From: Indolivaga alginatilytica
GTDB lineage: Bacteria; Bacteroidota; Bacteroidia; Bacteroidales; Dysgonomonadaceae
Assembly (NCBI RefSeq): GCF_003201355.1
Contig: NZ_QICL01000005.1
Span: 124,001-188,000, forward strand
DNA length: 64,000 nucleotides
Direction: 5' to 3'
Shown here: positions 27,950 to 35,987 of the stretch, one piece after another
Numbering within the stretch: position 1 is the stretch's first letter
Layout of the letters: each line of letters opens with the position of its first letter
Made by a program: the position numbers and the translations under genes
Notes under the pieces: generated by a model
Database searches by the model: none
Told to the model about the DNA's origin: nothing
The model's input: only the letters and a program-made list of their open reading frames with translations

Positions 27950-30900
27950 ATGAAAAAATCTGCAATCTTAATACTAATTTTAATAAGTATTTTATTTAAT
28001 AAGGGAATTACTGCCCAAAACCGTGAATATTATTCTACCGACAATGGATTATCTAACAGCCTTATCAATCAGATTTATCAGGATAAGAAAGGTTTTATCT
28101 GGGTTGCTACCGAATACGGTTTAAATAGGTTTGATGGTAGTAATTTTACGATTTATAAGCATATTGACGGAGATTCTACTTCACTTAAACATAACTATGT
28201 ACGTACTTTGTTTGAAGATAGTTCAGGGAATCTTTATGTGGGAACTATATTAGGACTTATGAAATACGATTGGGCTACAGACTCTTTTGATGATATAAAG
28301 ATGTATCGTGAAGGAAAGCTTGTACGCCCTCATGTAATTTCGATAATTGAAACTCATAATGGAGATATTTGGCTGACAACTTCGGGGCAAAGTGTTTTTA
28401 TCCTGAAAAAGGGAACAGATAAGGTTTTGTCTGATCCTGCGTTAACAAAATCTCTCAGTAGTAGTTTTCTAAATTGTATTTTTCAGGATTCAAAGTTTAA
28501 TATTTGGATAGGTTCCGAAAATGACGGACTCAACCGTTATGACCCCCGAACAAAGACAACCACTATATTTAAAGCTCCGCACGATATTAGCAGCAACAAT
28601 ATATCGGCTATCAAAGAGGATATGGAAGGCAATATCTATGTAGGCACGCTTACGCAGGGTTTGAATAAATACAATCCGCATACACAAACTTTTGAGACCA
28701 TTTTATACAAGGGAAGCACGCAGTTTCTTGTAAACTCATTAATGATAAATAAAGAAGATCAGTTGTATATTGGAACTGACGGGCAGGGATTGATGCTATA
28801 TAATCGAGAAAAAAATATAATAGAAGATTATGAAGTCAACTCTCCTCCTTTTGATTTCTCTAAAGGAAAGATACATTCTATTTTGCAAGACAAGGATCAG
28901 AATCTGTGGTTAGGAATTTTTCAGAAAGGAATAATTTTCATACCGGTTTTAGAGAATAAGTTTAATTATTACGGATATAAATCATTTAAGAATAACCCTA
29001 TCGGTTCTAGTTGTGTTACTGCAATTTATAAAGATCGGGAAGGTATCACATGGGTCGGTACCGACAACGATGGTATCTATGGTATAAACAATAATGGTGT
29101 GCGGGTTGCTCATTTCTATCGGACGGCTTCTCCCCATTCGGTGCCTAATATTATACATTCTATTTTCGAAGATTCATCGGGCGATATTTGGTTGGGTTCC
29201 TATGCAAATGGGTTGGCTAAATTTAACTCGAAGACTGGATACTGTGAATACATTAATCGTTTTAGCAATGAAAGAGTGTACTGCATAACCGAAGAAAAAA
29301 ATAAGAATCTTCTCATTGGTACATATGGTTCGGGCTTTTTTATGCTGGATAAACAAGGGAAAGAATTGAGCCAGTATGAAACTTCTAAGCAAGAGAATGA
29401 CAGTCTTTCGATGGACGAATTATCAAATGACTGGGTTAATTATATGATTTGCGACAGTGATGGTTTAATCTGGATAGGGCATTATAAGGGGATTAGTTGT
29501 TTTGATCCATCCAGAAAGACATTCCTGCCTTACTTCGGCAGGAATAATTTACTTCCCGGTACTGTTGTTTTGTCTATACTCGAAGATAAAGCCGGAATGA
29601 TATGGATAGGAACTTCCTCCGGCTTATATTGCTTTGATAAGCAGACTCAGCAGATGAAATCGTATACTACCAAAAATGGCTTATCGAACGATGTTATATG
29701 TGGTATTTTAGAGGACGATCAAAATAATATATGGGTAAGTACCTATAACGGGATCAGCAAATTTAATAGTAAGGATAATCGTTTTATCAATTATTATGCA
29801 AGCGATGGATTACAGGGGAACGAATTCACCCGGGCGGCAGTATTTAAGGATAGTAACGGAAAACTATTTTTTGGAGGTATCAATGGTGTGACAAGTTTTA
29901 ACCCGAAAGAAATAGTGGAAGAAAAACGGGAGCTAAATATCTTATTAACGAACTTCTATTTATTTAACCAACCTATAAAGAAAGGGGATAAATCGGGAAA
30001 TAATGAGATAGTCTCAACATCTGTTTTAGATGCCGACTTGTTTACATTATCATATTCGGATAATACATTCAGCTTTGAATTTTCGACTCTCGATTTTATT
30101 AATCCCGAACGGATATCTTACCAGTATATGATTGAGGGTTTAAACACAGAATGGATGAGTACTTCTCCCGGAATCAGTAGGGTAACATATAATAACCTGC
30201 CTTCGGGCACCTATACATTTAAGGTAAGGGCTTACGATAATGACAATTATTCACCAGTCAAAACTATTCGTATTGTTATTACTCCTCCCTGGTACAAAAC
30301 GGTATGGGCATACGGTGCGTATGCACTTTTGTTTATTTTCCTTGTATATGGAATAGTCGGATATCTTTTTTCGAGGATTCGCTACAAACAGGAAATGATG
30401 GAAAAAGATCATGCTGAAAAAATAAGTGAAGCGAAATTGCAGTTTTTCATTAATATTTCGCATGAAATAAGAACTCCAATGACACTAATTATTAATCCGT
30501 TGGAAAAGTTGATCTCCGAAAATAAGGATGTTGATAAGCAAAAAGTGTATATGATGATTTATCGAAATTCGCAGCGTATACTTAGGTTAATCAATCAATT
30601 AATGGATATTCGTAAACTTGATAAAGGGCAGATGCAGCTTAAATGCCGTGAAACGGATATAGTCGGATTTATTGAAGATTTAATGCTGACCTTCGAATAT
30701 CAGGCGAAACGGAGCAATATAGATTTTACATTTGAACATAAGGATAAGTTGTTGAAAGTTTGGATCGACCTGAATAATTTTGATAAAGTGTTGCTGAATA
30801 TTTTCTCGAATGCTTTTAAGTATACACCCGAGCACGGAAAGATTACCGTAAAACTGACAACAGGTATAAACACTTCAACAAGAGGGCCGTTAAAAGAATA

Positions 30901-32053
30901 CTTTGAAATTAGTGTGTCCGATACAGGTATTGGTGTTGATAAAGATAAAATAGAAAAGATATTCGAACGATTCTATCAGATAAATAACGATCAGACTAAT
31001 TCTAATTTCGGTACGGGTATCGGCTTGCATCTTTCGCGTCTGTTGGTCGAATTACATCATGGAATTATCTATGCTGAAAACAGAACCGATAAGCGGGGAA
31101 GTCATTTTGTTATTCGTCTGCCTTTAGGTAATGCTCATTTCAATCAAGAAGAACTTCAGATTTTTAATGAAAGTGAAACGTTGCTTGAAAATCGTACGGC
31201 AATCAGAACTGAAACAAGTAATAAGTTTGAAGAAGAATTTGAAGAAGATTCCGGAAAACGTATTAAATCAAGGACAAGATATCGTATTCTGATAGTTGAA
31301 GACGAAGATGAGATAAGGCAATATATGAGAGATGAACTATCGTCTGAATACCGCATTAAGGAATGTAAGAATGGTAAAGAAGCTCTCGAATACATATTGA
31401 AAGAGAAACCCGATTTAATTATCAGCGATGTGATGATGCCCGAAATGGATGGTATTGCCCTTAGTCGCCGAATAAAGCAAAACATCAATATAAACCATAT
31501 TCCTGTTATACTGCTGACCGCTAAATCGAAAACCGAGGATAAGCTCGAAGGGCTCGAAATTGGTGCAGACGCCTATCTGGTAAAACCGTTTAATACCGAT
31601 ATCTTAAAACAAACGATAAGTAACCTGATTGCAAATAGAGAACGGTTGAAAAGTAAATTTACAGGTAGCCAGCACCAAGAAGATAAGATTGATAAGATAG
31701 CGATGAAGTCTGCCGATGAAATTTTAATAGAAAGGGTAATGAAGGTTATCAATGCAGACCTTTCCAATCCCGATCTGAATGTAGAGATGCTTGCAAGCAG
31801 CGTTGGAATCAGCCGTGTACACATGCACCGAAAACTAAAGGAGCTTACCAATCAGTCGGCTCGTGATTTGATTAGGGGAATAAGGCTTAAGCAGGCAGCA
31901 GCCTTATTGATAAGTAAAAAACTGTCTGTTTCGGAAGTGGCTTATGCTACGGGATTTTCCAATTTATCCCATTTTTCTAATTCATTCAAAGAATTCTATG
32001 GAATGTCGCCTTCGGAGTATATTAATTCGAATTTTACGCAGGAATCTGATTAA
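27950..32053 (+). CDS. Hybrid two-component system regulator (HTCS) of the xylan PUL
   Basis: One-protein sensor kinase plus response regulator, 1367 aa, inner membrane with periplasmic sensor. Order: signal sequence (1-22), about fourteen beta-propeller repeats of the two-component regulator type (WVATEYGLNRFDGS..., about 30-700), Y_Y_Y domain (about 705-775), TM near 783-808, HisKA with H838 in INISHEIRTPMT, HATPase (about 925-1060, including NIFSNAFKYTPEHG and GTGIGL), receiver domain (about 1110-1230) with phospho-acceptor D1160 in IISDVMMPEMDG, and an AraC HTH (about 1265-1360). It lies between the divergent susC operon and the GH43-GH10 gene, both probably its targets. Confidence 0.95.
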   Translation: MKKSAILILILISILFNKGITAQNREYYSTDNGLSNSLINQIYQDKKGFIWVATEYGLNRFDGSNFTIYKHIDGDSTSLKHNYVRTLFEDSSGNLYVGTILGLMKYDWATDSFDDIKMYREGKLVRPHVISIIETHNGDIWLTTSGQSVFILKKGTDKVLSDPALTKSLSSSFLNCIFQDSKFNIWIGSENDGLNRYDPRTKTTTIFKAPHDISSNNISAIKEDMEGNIYVGTLTQGLNKYNPHTQTFETILYKGSTQFLVNSLMINKEDQLYIGTDGQGLMLYNREKNIIEDYEVNSPPFDFSKGKIHSILQDKDQNLWLGIFQKGIIFIPVLENKFNYYGYKSFKNNPIGSSCVTAIYKDREGITWVGTDNDGIYGINNNGVRVAHFYRTASPHSVPNIIHSIFEDSSGDIWLGSYANGLAKFNSKTGYCEYINRFSNERVYCITEEKNKNLLIGTYGSGFFMLDKQGKELSQYETSKQENDSLSMDELSNDWVNYMICDSDGLIWIGHYKGISCFDPSRKTFLPYFGRNNLLPGTVVLSILEDKAGMIWIGTSSGLYCFDKQTQQMKSYTTKNGLSNDVICGILEDDQNNIWVSTYNGISKFNSKDNRFINYYASDGLQGNEFTRAAVFKDSNGKLFFGGINGVTSFNPKEIVEEKRELNILLTNFYLFNQPIKKGDKSGNNEIVSTSVLDADLFTLSYSDNTFSFEFSTLDFINPERISYQYMIEGLNTEWMSTSPGISRVTYNNLPSGTYTFKVRAYDNDNYSPVKTIRIVITPPWYKTVWAYGAYALLFIFLVYGIVGYLFSRIRYKQEMMEKDHAEKISEAKLQFFINISHEIRTPMTLIINPLEKLISENKDVDKQKVYMMIYRNSQRILRLINQLMDIRKLDKGQMQLKCRETDIVGFIEDLMLTFEYQAKRSNIDFTFEHKDKLLKVWIDLNNFDKVLLNIFSNAFKYTPEHGKITVKLTTGINTSTRGPLKEYFEISVSDTGIGVDKDKIEKIFERFYQINNDQTNSNFGTGIGLHLSRLLVELHHGIIYAENRTDKRGSHFVIRLPLGNAHFNQEELQIFNESETLLENRTAIRTETSNKFEEEFEEDSGKRIKSRTRYRILIVEDEDEIRQYMRDELSSEYRIKECKNGKEALEYILKEKPDLIISDVMMPEMDGIALSRRIKQNININHIPVILLTAKSKTEDKLEGLEIGADAYLVKPFNTDILKQTISNLIANRERLKSKFTGSQHQEDKIDKIAMKSADEILIERVMKVINADLSNPDLNVEMLASSVGISRVHMHRKLKELTNQSARDLIRGIRLKQAAALLISKKLSVSEVAYATGFSNLSHFSNSFKEFYGMSPSEYINSNFTQESD

Positions 32054-32066
32054 GGTCGCAGACCTT
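32052..32066. repeat. Palindrome AAGGTC-GCA-GACCTT overlapping the HTCS stop codon
   Basis: Perfect 6-bp inverted repeat whose first two bases are the last two of the HTCS stop codon TAA (32051-32053). Same architecture as at 16322-16336 and, on the minus strand, 3299-3310. Could act as a weak terminator (T-rich CTTATTG follows) or be a repeat remnant. Confidence 0.6.
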
Positions 32067-32165
32067 CTTATTGCTTTGGCTGGGCATAACAATTAGAGAC
32101 TGTTATGTTGATAAAATATCGCATTAAATATTTAACGCTACTTAATATAATAGGCTTCAAACCCT

Positions 32166-32241
32166 ATTTGTAACAAATAGCAAAATAAATGTTACAAATG
32201 AAATAGCTGTGGTTTCGTATTGAAAAGGATGTGTAACAAAT
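32166..32241 (+). promoter_or_regulatory. Candidate HTCS operator upstream of the GH43-GH10 gene
   Basis: Three copies of TGT(A/T)ACAAAT on the plus strand at 32169-32178, 32190-32199 and 32232-32241, starting 21 and 42 bp apart, exact multiples of two helical turns. The first is embedded in the odd palindrome ATTTGT-A-ACAAAT (32166-32178). The last ends 4 bp before the -33 TTTG. The position suits an activator; the core matches the susC upstream array. Confidence 0.7.
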
Positions 32242-32245
32242 ATTC

Positions 32246-32276
32246 TTTGGAAGTTATTGTACTCATTTTACATTTG
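32246..32276 (+). promoter_or_regulatory. Bacteroidota-type promoter of the GH43-GH10 gene
   Basis: TTTG (32246-32249), 19-bp spacer, TACATTTG (32269-32276): a perfect TTTG-N19-TAnnTTTG. The predicted start site lies about 20 nt before the ATG at 32302, so the leader is short. Confidence 0.8.
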
Positions 32277-32301
32277 CATAACATCATATTTGAATCATGT
32301 T

Positions 32302-35004
32302 ATGCAGAAAATCTTAAAGCTAATACTTATCACCGCTATCGGTTTTCAATTTAATCCTTTAGTAAATACACCTGTTTCGGCACAAACCAATCAGGCTAAA
32401 TTTGATTATTTTGAATATAAAGGCAATGACAGCCGATTCAACCGAAAAATCGATTCGAAGAATGAGTATTTTAATCCCATAGTCAGCGGATTCTATCCCG
32501 ACCCCAGTATCTGCCGCAAAGGAAACGACTACTATATGGTACATTCTACATTCTCGTATTATCCGGGAGTACCCATACTGCACAGTACCGATTTAGTCAA
32601 CTGGACACAGATTGGTTTTATATTGAACCGTCCTTCACAATTAAAGCTGGATGGCATCCGATTGTCGGGAGGAATATATGCACCCGATATACAATATAAT
32701 AAGCACAACGATACTTTCTACATGATAACTACGAGTGTAGACGGTATTGGCAACTTTATAGTAAAAACAAAAGATCCGAAGCAGAATAATTGGTCTGAAC
32801 CTATACCTCTTACCAATGTTGGAGGGATAGACCCGTCTTTGTTTTTTGATGATGATGGTAAAGCATATATTATACATAATGATGCACCCGAAGGAACTCC
32901 CGAATGGAACGGGCACAGAGCAATCTGGATACATGACTATGATACGCAGACCGATAAAACATTCGGAGAACGTAAATTGTTGCTTGACGGAGGGGTAGAC
33001 CGCAGTACAAAGCCTGTCTGGATAGAAGGTCCTCATATTTATAAAGTAAACGGAAAGTATTATCTGATGGCTGCCGAAGGAGGAACAAGTGTAAATCATT
33101 CGGAAGTAATACTTCGTTCCGACAATGTAAAAGGTACGTATGTTCCTTATGAAAATAATCCGATCTTGACACAACGCGGTATGTCTGAACCACGCCCCGA
33201 TATAGTAACCAGTGTTGGTCATGCCGATTTAATAGAAACTCCCACCGGAGAATGGTATGCCGTATTTTTAGGATGCCGCCCTTATGAGGGGAATCACTAC
33301 AATACAGGACGTGAAACGTTCCTTCTGCCTGTAAAGTGGAAAGATGGCTTTCCAATAATTTTAGATAAAGCAATTCCTGTTCCCACTGTTGTGAAGAAAA
33401 AAGGACTTACCCCGAATAGTACAAACTACTTTACAGGTAATTTCACATGGCGAGACGATTTCGAGCTAAATACTTTAGCTAAAGAATGGTTACTTATTCG
33501 TCCCCCCCGTGGTGAATGGTGGAATCTGAAAGATGGTAATCTTATACTGAATGCTATTCCACGAAGTATTTACGATGTCGATAATCCTGCTTTTATCGGT
33601 CGCCGTCAGCAACATCTTATTTTTGAGGCAGAAACAGAAGTACAATTTACTCCTAAGAATTCTCTCGATTTGGCGGGATTGGTCTGTTATCAGAACGAGG
33701 TATTTAATTTTGTCTTCGGGAAAACAATAGAAAACAATAAAGAGGTATTAGTATTAGATCGTTCGGAAAAAGAAAGGAAACGTATAGTTCAAATTCCCAT
33801 ATCTGACGAATATCTACAAAGTCCTGTAAAACTAAAAGTTACAGGTGTAAATGATAAATATAGCTTTTTTGCCTCTTTCGATGCAGGAAACACATGGCAA
33901 ACGGTTGCCGAAAATGTAGATGCGAAAAACCTGAGTACACAATCAGCAGGTGGATTTACAGGAGTAATGATCGGGATGTATGCCTCTTCGGCAAATGTAA
34001 TCCCTGCATTGAAAGAGGTATATAAGGATGATTTTCAAATGGGAGTTGCTGTATCGATGAATCATCTTGTGGGTCAGGAGGCTGCCATGATAAAGAAACA
34101 TTTCAACAGTTTAACGGCTGAAAACGATATGAAACCGGTAAACCTTTTGGTAAAGGGTGGGGGATACAATTATAAGAAAGCCGATCGTATTGCCAGTTTC
34201 GCTCGTGACAATAATATGAAACTGCGTGGACATACGTTAGTTTGGCACAATCAGACTCCCGAATGGTTTTTCTTAGATGATAATGGTAATCCGCTTGATT
34301 CAATTGCATTATACAATCGTATGGAGAAGTACATGACAGATGTAATGACTCATTTTAAAGATGATGTATATTGTTGGGATGTAGTGAATGAGGCATTATC
34401 CGATAAACCCGATGAGTTTTACCGAATCGACAGCCCTTGGTATAAGGCGTGCAAAGAAGCATTTATAGAGCGTGCTTTCAGAACAGCTCATCGTATTAAT
34501 CCCAATATAAAATTGTTTTATAACGATTATAACCTTGTACAACCTCAGAAAAGAGAGAAAGCCTATCAATTGCTTAAACGTTTGAAAGAGGCAGGTGTAC
34601 CCATTCATGGAGTAGGTATGCAGGGACATTGGAGTATGGATATCACCCGCGAAGATATTCAGAAGTCGATAGATATGTATTCATCCCTTGGTCTCGAAAT
34701 TCAGATAACAGAACTAGACCTTACGGTTTATACTACTTATCATGGGGAAGGAGTGAAAAATCAAGTAAAGGAAACCCGTGCATGGACTCCCGAACTGGCT
34801 AAACAACAATCTGATATGTATAAAATGATATTTGAAGTGTTCCGTGCCAATAGAGGGAAAATCAGCAGTGTTACTTTCTGGGGATTGGCAGATAACTATA
34901 CATGGTTGCATAATTTTCCTGTTCTGAATAGACGTGACTATCCTTTTGTGTTTGACACTGACTTAAATACGAAACAAAGTTTTTGGAATATAGTGGAATT
35001 TTAA
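32302..35004 (+). CDS. Secreted bifunctional GH43-GH10 xylan hydrolase
   Basis: 900 aa from ATG 32302; the earlier in-frame ATG at 32257 lies before the promoter and would put 15 residues ahead of the signal peptide (MQKILKLILITAIGF...VSA). The N-terminal five-bladed GH43 domain (about 50-385) has D67 (FYPDPSIC), D177 (GIDPSLF) and E242 (WIEGPHIY), so it should act as beta-xylosidase or arabinofuranosidase. A beta-sandwich (about 390-565) follows, then GH10 endo-xylanase (about 570-900) with acid/base E697 (DVVNEAL) and nucleophile E804 (QITELDL). All catalytic residues are present. Own promoter, opposite strand to the main operon. No lipobox or T9SS tail. Confidence 0.95.
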   Translation: MQKILKLILITAIGFQFNPLVNTPVSAQTNQAKFDYFEYKGNDSRFNRKIDSKNEYFNPIVSGFYPDPSICRKGNDYYMVHSTFSYYPGVPILHSTDLVNWTQIGFILNRPSQLKLDGIRLSGGIYAPDIQYNKHNDTFYMITTSVDGIGNFIVKTKDPKQNNWSEPIPLTNVGGIDPSLFFDDDGKAYIIHNDAPEGTPEWNGHRAIWIHDYDTQTDKTFGERKLLLDGGVDRSTKPVWIEGPHIYKVNGKYYLMAAEGGTSVNHSEVILRSDNVKGTYVPYENNPILTQRGMSEPRPDIVTSVGHADLIETPTGEWYAVFLGCRPYEGNHYNTGRETFLLPVKWKDGFPIILDKAIPVPTVVKKKGLTPNSTNYFTGNFTWRDDFELNTLAKEWLLIRPPRGEWWNLKDGNLILNAIPRSIYDVDNPAFIGRRQQHLIFEAETEVQFTPKNSLDLAGLVCYQNEVFNFVFGKTIENNKEVLVLDRSEKERKRIVQIPISDEYLQSPVKLKVTGVNDKYSFFASFDAGNTWQTVAENVDAKNLSTQSAGGFTGVMIGMYASSANVIPALKEVYKDDFQMGVAVSMNHLVGQEAAMIKKHFNSLTAENDMKPVNLLVKGGGYNYKKADRIASFARDNNMKLRGHTLVWHNQTPEWFFLDDNGNPLDSIALYNRMEKYMTDVMTHFKDDVYCWDVVNEALSDKPDEFYRIDSPWYKACKEAFIERAFRTAHRINPNIKLFYNDYNLVQPQKREKAYQLLKRLKEAGVPIHGVGMQGHWSMDITREDIQKSIDMYSSLGLEIQITELDLTVYTTYHGEGVKNQVKETRAWTPELAKQQSDMYKMIFEVFRANRGKISSVTFWGLADNYTWLHNFPVLNRRDYPFVFDTDLNTKQSFWNIVEF

Positions 35005-35035
35005 TTGTTAATTTCAGGTTTATGTTTTTGGTAGT

Positions 35036-35063
35036 AGGGGGTGTCCAATCTGGATACTCCCTA
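35036..35063 (+). terminator. Terminator after the GH43-GH10 gene
   Basis: Stem TAGGGGTGTCCA (35036-35047) with TGGATACTCCCTA (35051-35063), one bulge and a G-U pair, 3-nt loop, followed by TTTTATA. It lies 32 bp after the stop codon. Confidence 0.65.
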
Positions 35064-35384
35064 TTTTATAAGATTATTTCGATAAAGCTTATTTTATTAT
35101 ATTTCGATCTTTAATCCTGCTCCCACTTCATGAATCGGAATGTGCTTATTTATGCGAATCAGTAGTTGAAAAGTTCTACAAAAAAGTGACACTGGCTACA
35201 AAAAGTAAACAATTAAGGTGACAAAGGTGACTGCTGAGTGTTACTTTTTACGTTTTTATAATCATATGTATATCAGTTATTAATGTTTTAAAAGGTTACA
35301 AAAGTAACAAAAGTAACAGTTTTTTCACGAGTTATTTTTTCCTTGTTTACTGTTCACTGATCTTTACATAGATAGATAAAATAA

Positions 35385-35415
35385 TTTAACTACTGAATTA
35401 AAAACTGTAATTTTG
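35385..35415 (+). promoter_or_regulatory. Promoter of the GNAT gene
   Basis: TTTA (35385-35388), 19-bp spacer, TAATTTTG (35408-35415): one base off the full consensus, with the -7 element exact. The ATG is 20 bp further on. Confidence 0.55.
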
Positions 35416-35435
35416 AGGATTCAGCTCTAAATTAG

Positions 35436-35891
35436 ATGAAGATGATTATAAGGAAACATACCGACACGGATCGGAAAAGGATAATGGAGTTATTGAGGTT
35501 AAATATACCCGAATATTTTTCGCCTAAGGAAGAAGAGGACTTGATGGATTATTTAGATAATCATGCCGATAATTATTATGTTGTTGAGGCAGATAATGTA
35601 ATAGTGGGTTGCGGTGGCTTTAATTTATCGGAAGATGGCGAAACGGGAAAAATTTCATGGGATATTTTCGATCCCCAAATTCAGGGCAAAGGCTATGGAA
35701 GTGCATTGACGAAATTCAGAATTCAAAGAATTAAGGAAATCGAAGGAATCAAGATTATTTCAGTGAGAACATCACAATTAGTCTATCCTTTTTATGAGAA
35801 ATTTGGCTTAGAGGTTAGAGAAATAGTAAAGGACTATTGGGCAGAAGGATTTGACTTGTATAGACTCGATTCAAATATAAATCTTATTTGA
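35436..35891 (+). CDS. GNAT-family N-acetyltransferase
   Basis: 151 aa, one GNAT fold. N-terminal MIIRKHTDTDRKRIMELLRLNIPEYFSP, central beta4 VVGCGGFNL-type strand (NVIVGCGGFNLSEDG, about residues 57-70), acetyl-CoA pyrophosphate loop IQGKGYGSALTKF (Q/R-x-x-G-x-G/A, about 92-104) and a C-terminal beta-strand VYPFYEKFGLEVREI. Transfers an acetyl group from acetyl-CoA to an unknown amine. Monocistronic, with its own promoter and a spacer before the protease gene. I cannot name the substrate. Confidence 0.88.
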   Translation: MKMIIRKHTDTDRKRIMELLRLNIPEYFSPKEEEDLMDYLDNHADNYYVVEADNVIVGCGGFNLSEDGETGKISWDIFDPQIQGKGYGSALTKFRIQRIKEIEGIKIISVRTSQLVYPFYEKFGLEVREIVKDYWAEGFDLYRLDSNINLI

Positions 35892-35947
35892 TAATTGATA
35901 ATCAGTAAAAAAACAGAATAAAGAGTTTCTCTTTTGGTGCAAACTTC

Positions 35948-35955
35948 TACCTTTG
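35948..35955 (+). promoter_or_regulatory. -7 box of the S41 protease gene
   Basis: TACCTTTG, an exact TAnnTTTG, 32 bp before the ATG at 35988. A TTTC at 35926-35929 with an 18-bp spacer is the best upstream partner. Confidence 0.5.
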
Positions 35956-35987
35956 CTTTTATATGAAAAATTAACTGTTACATTATT

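Larger units (their letters stand above)
35005..35435. other. 431-bp intergenic region with terminator and ACAAA repeats
   Basis: It holds the GH10 terminator (35036-35063) and the GNAT promoter (35385-35415). Between them is a repetitive tract: CTACAAAAA at 35176 and 35196, GTGACAAAGGTGAC at about 35218, and GGTTACAAAAGTAACAAAAG followed by another GTAACA from 35294 (period 9). No ORF seen. Confidence 0.5.

Noticed and set aside
32257-32301. Earlier in-frame ATG of the GH43-GH10 gene
   Set aside because: It lies between the -33 and -7 boxes of a perfect promoter, so it would not be in the mRNA.
32641-33222. 193-aa frame antisense to the GH43 module
   Set aside because: Shadow of a strongly supported gene; no recognisable domain, Cys/Tyr/Ile-rich composition typical of antisense frames.
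35294-35318. CRISPR-like short repeats
   Set aside because: Period of 9 bp without spacers; a simple tandem repeat. No cas genes anywhere in the window.
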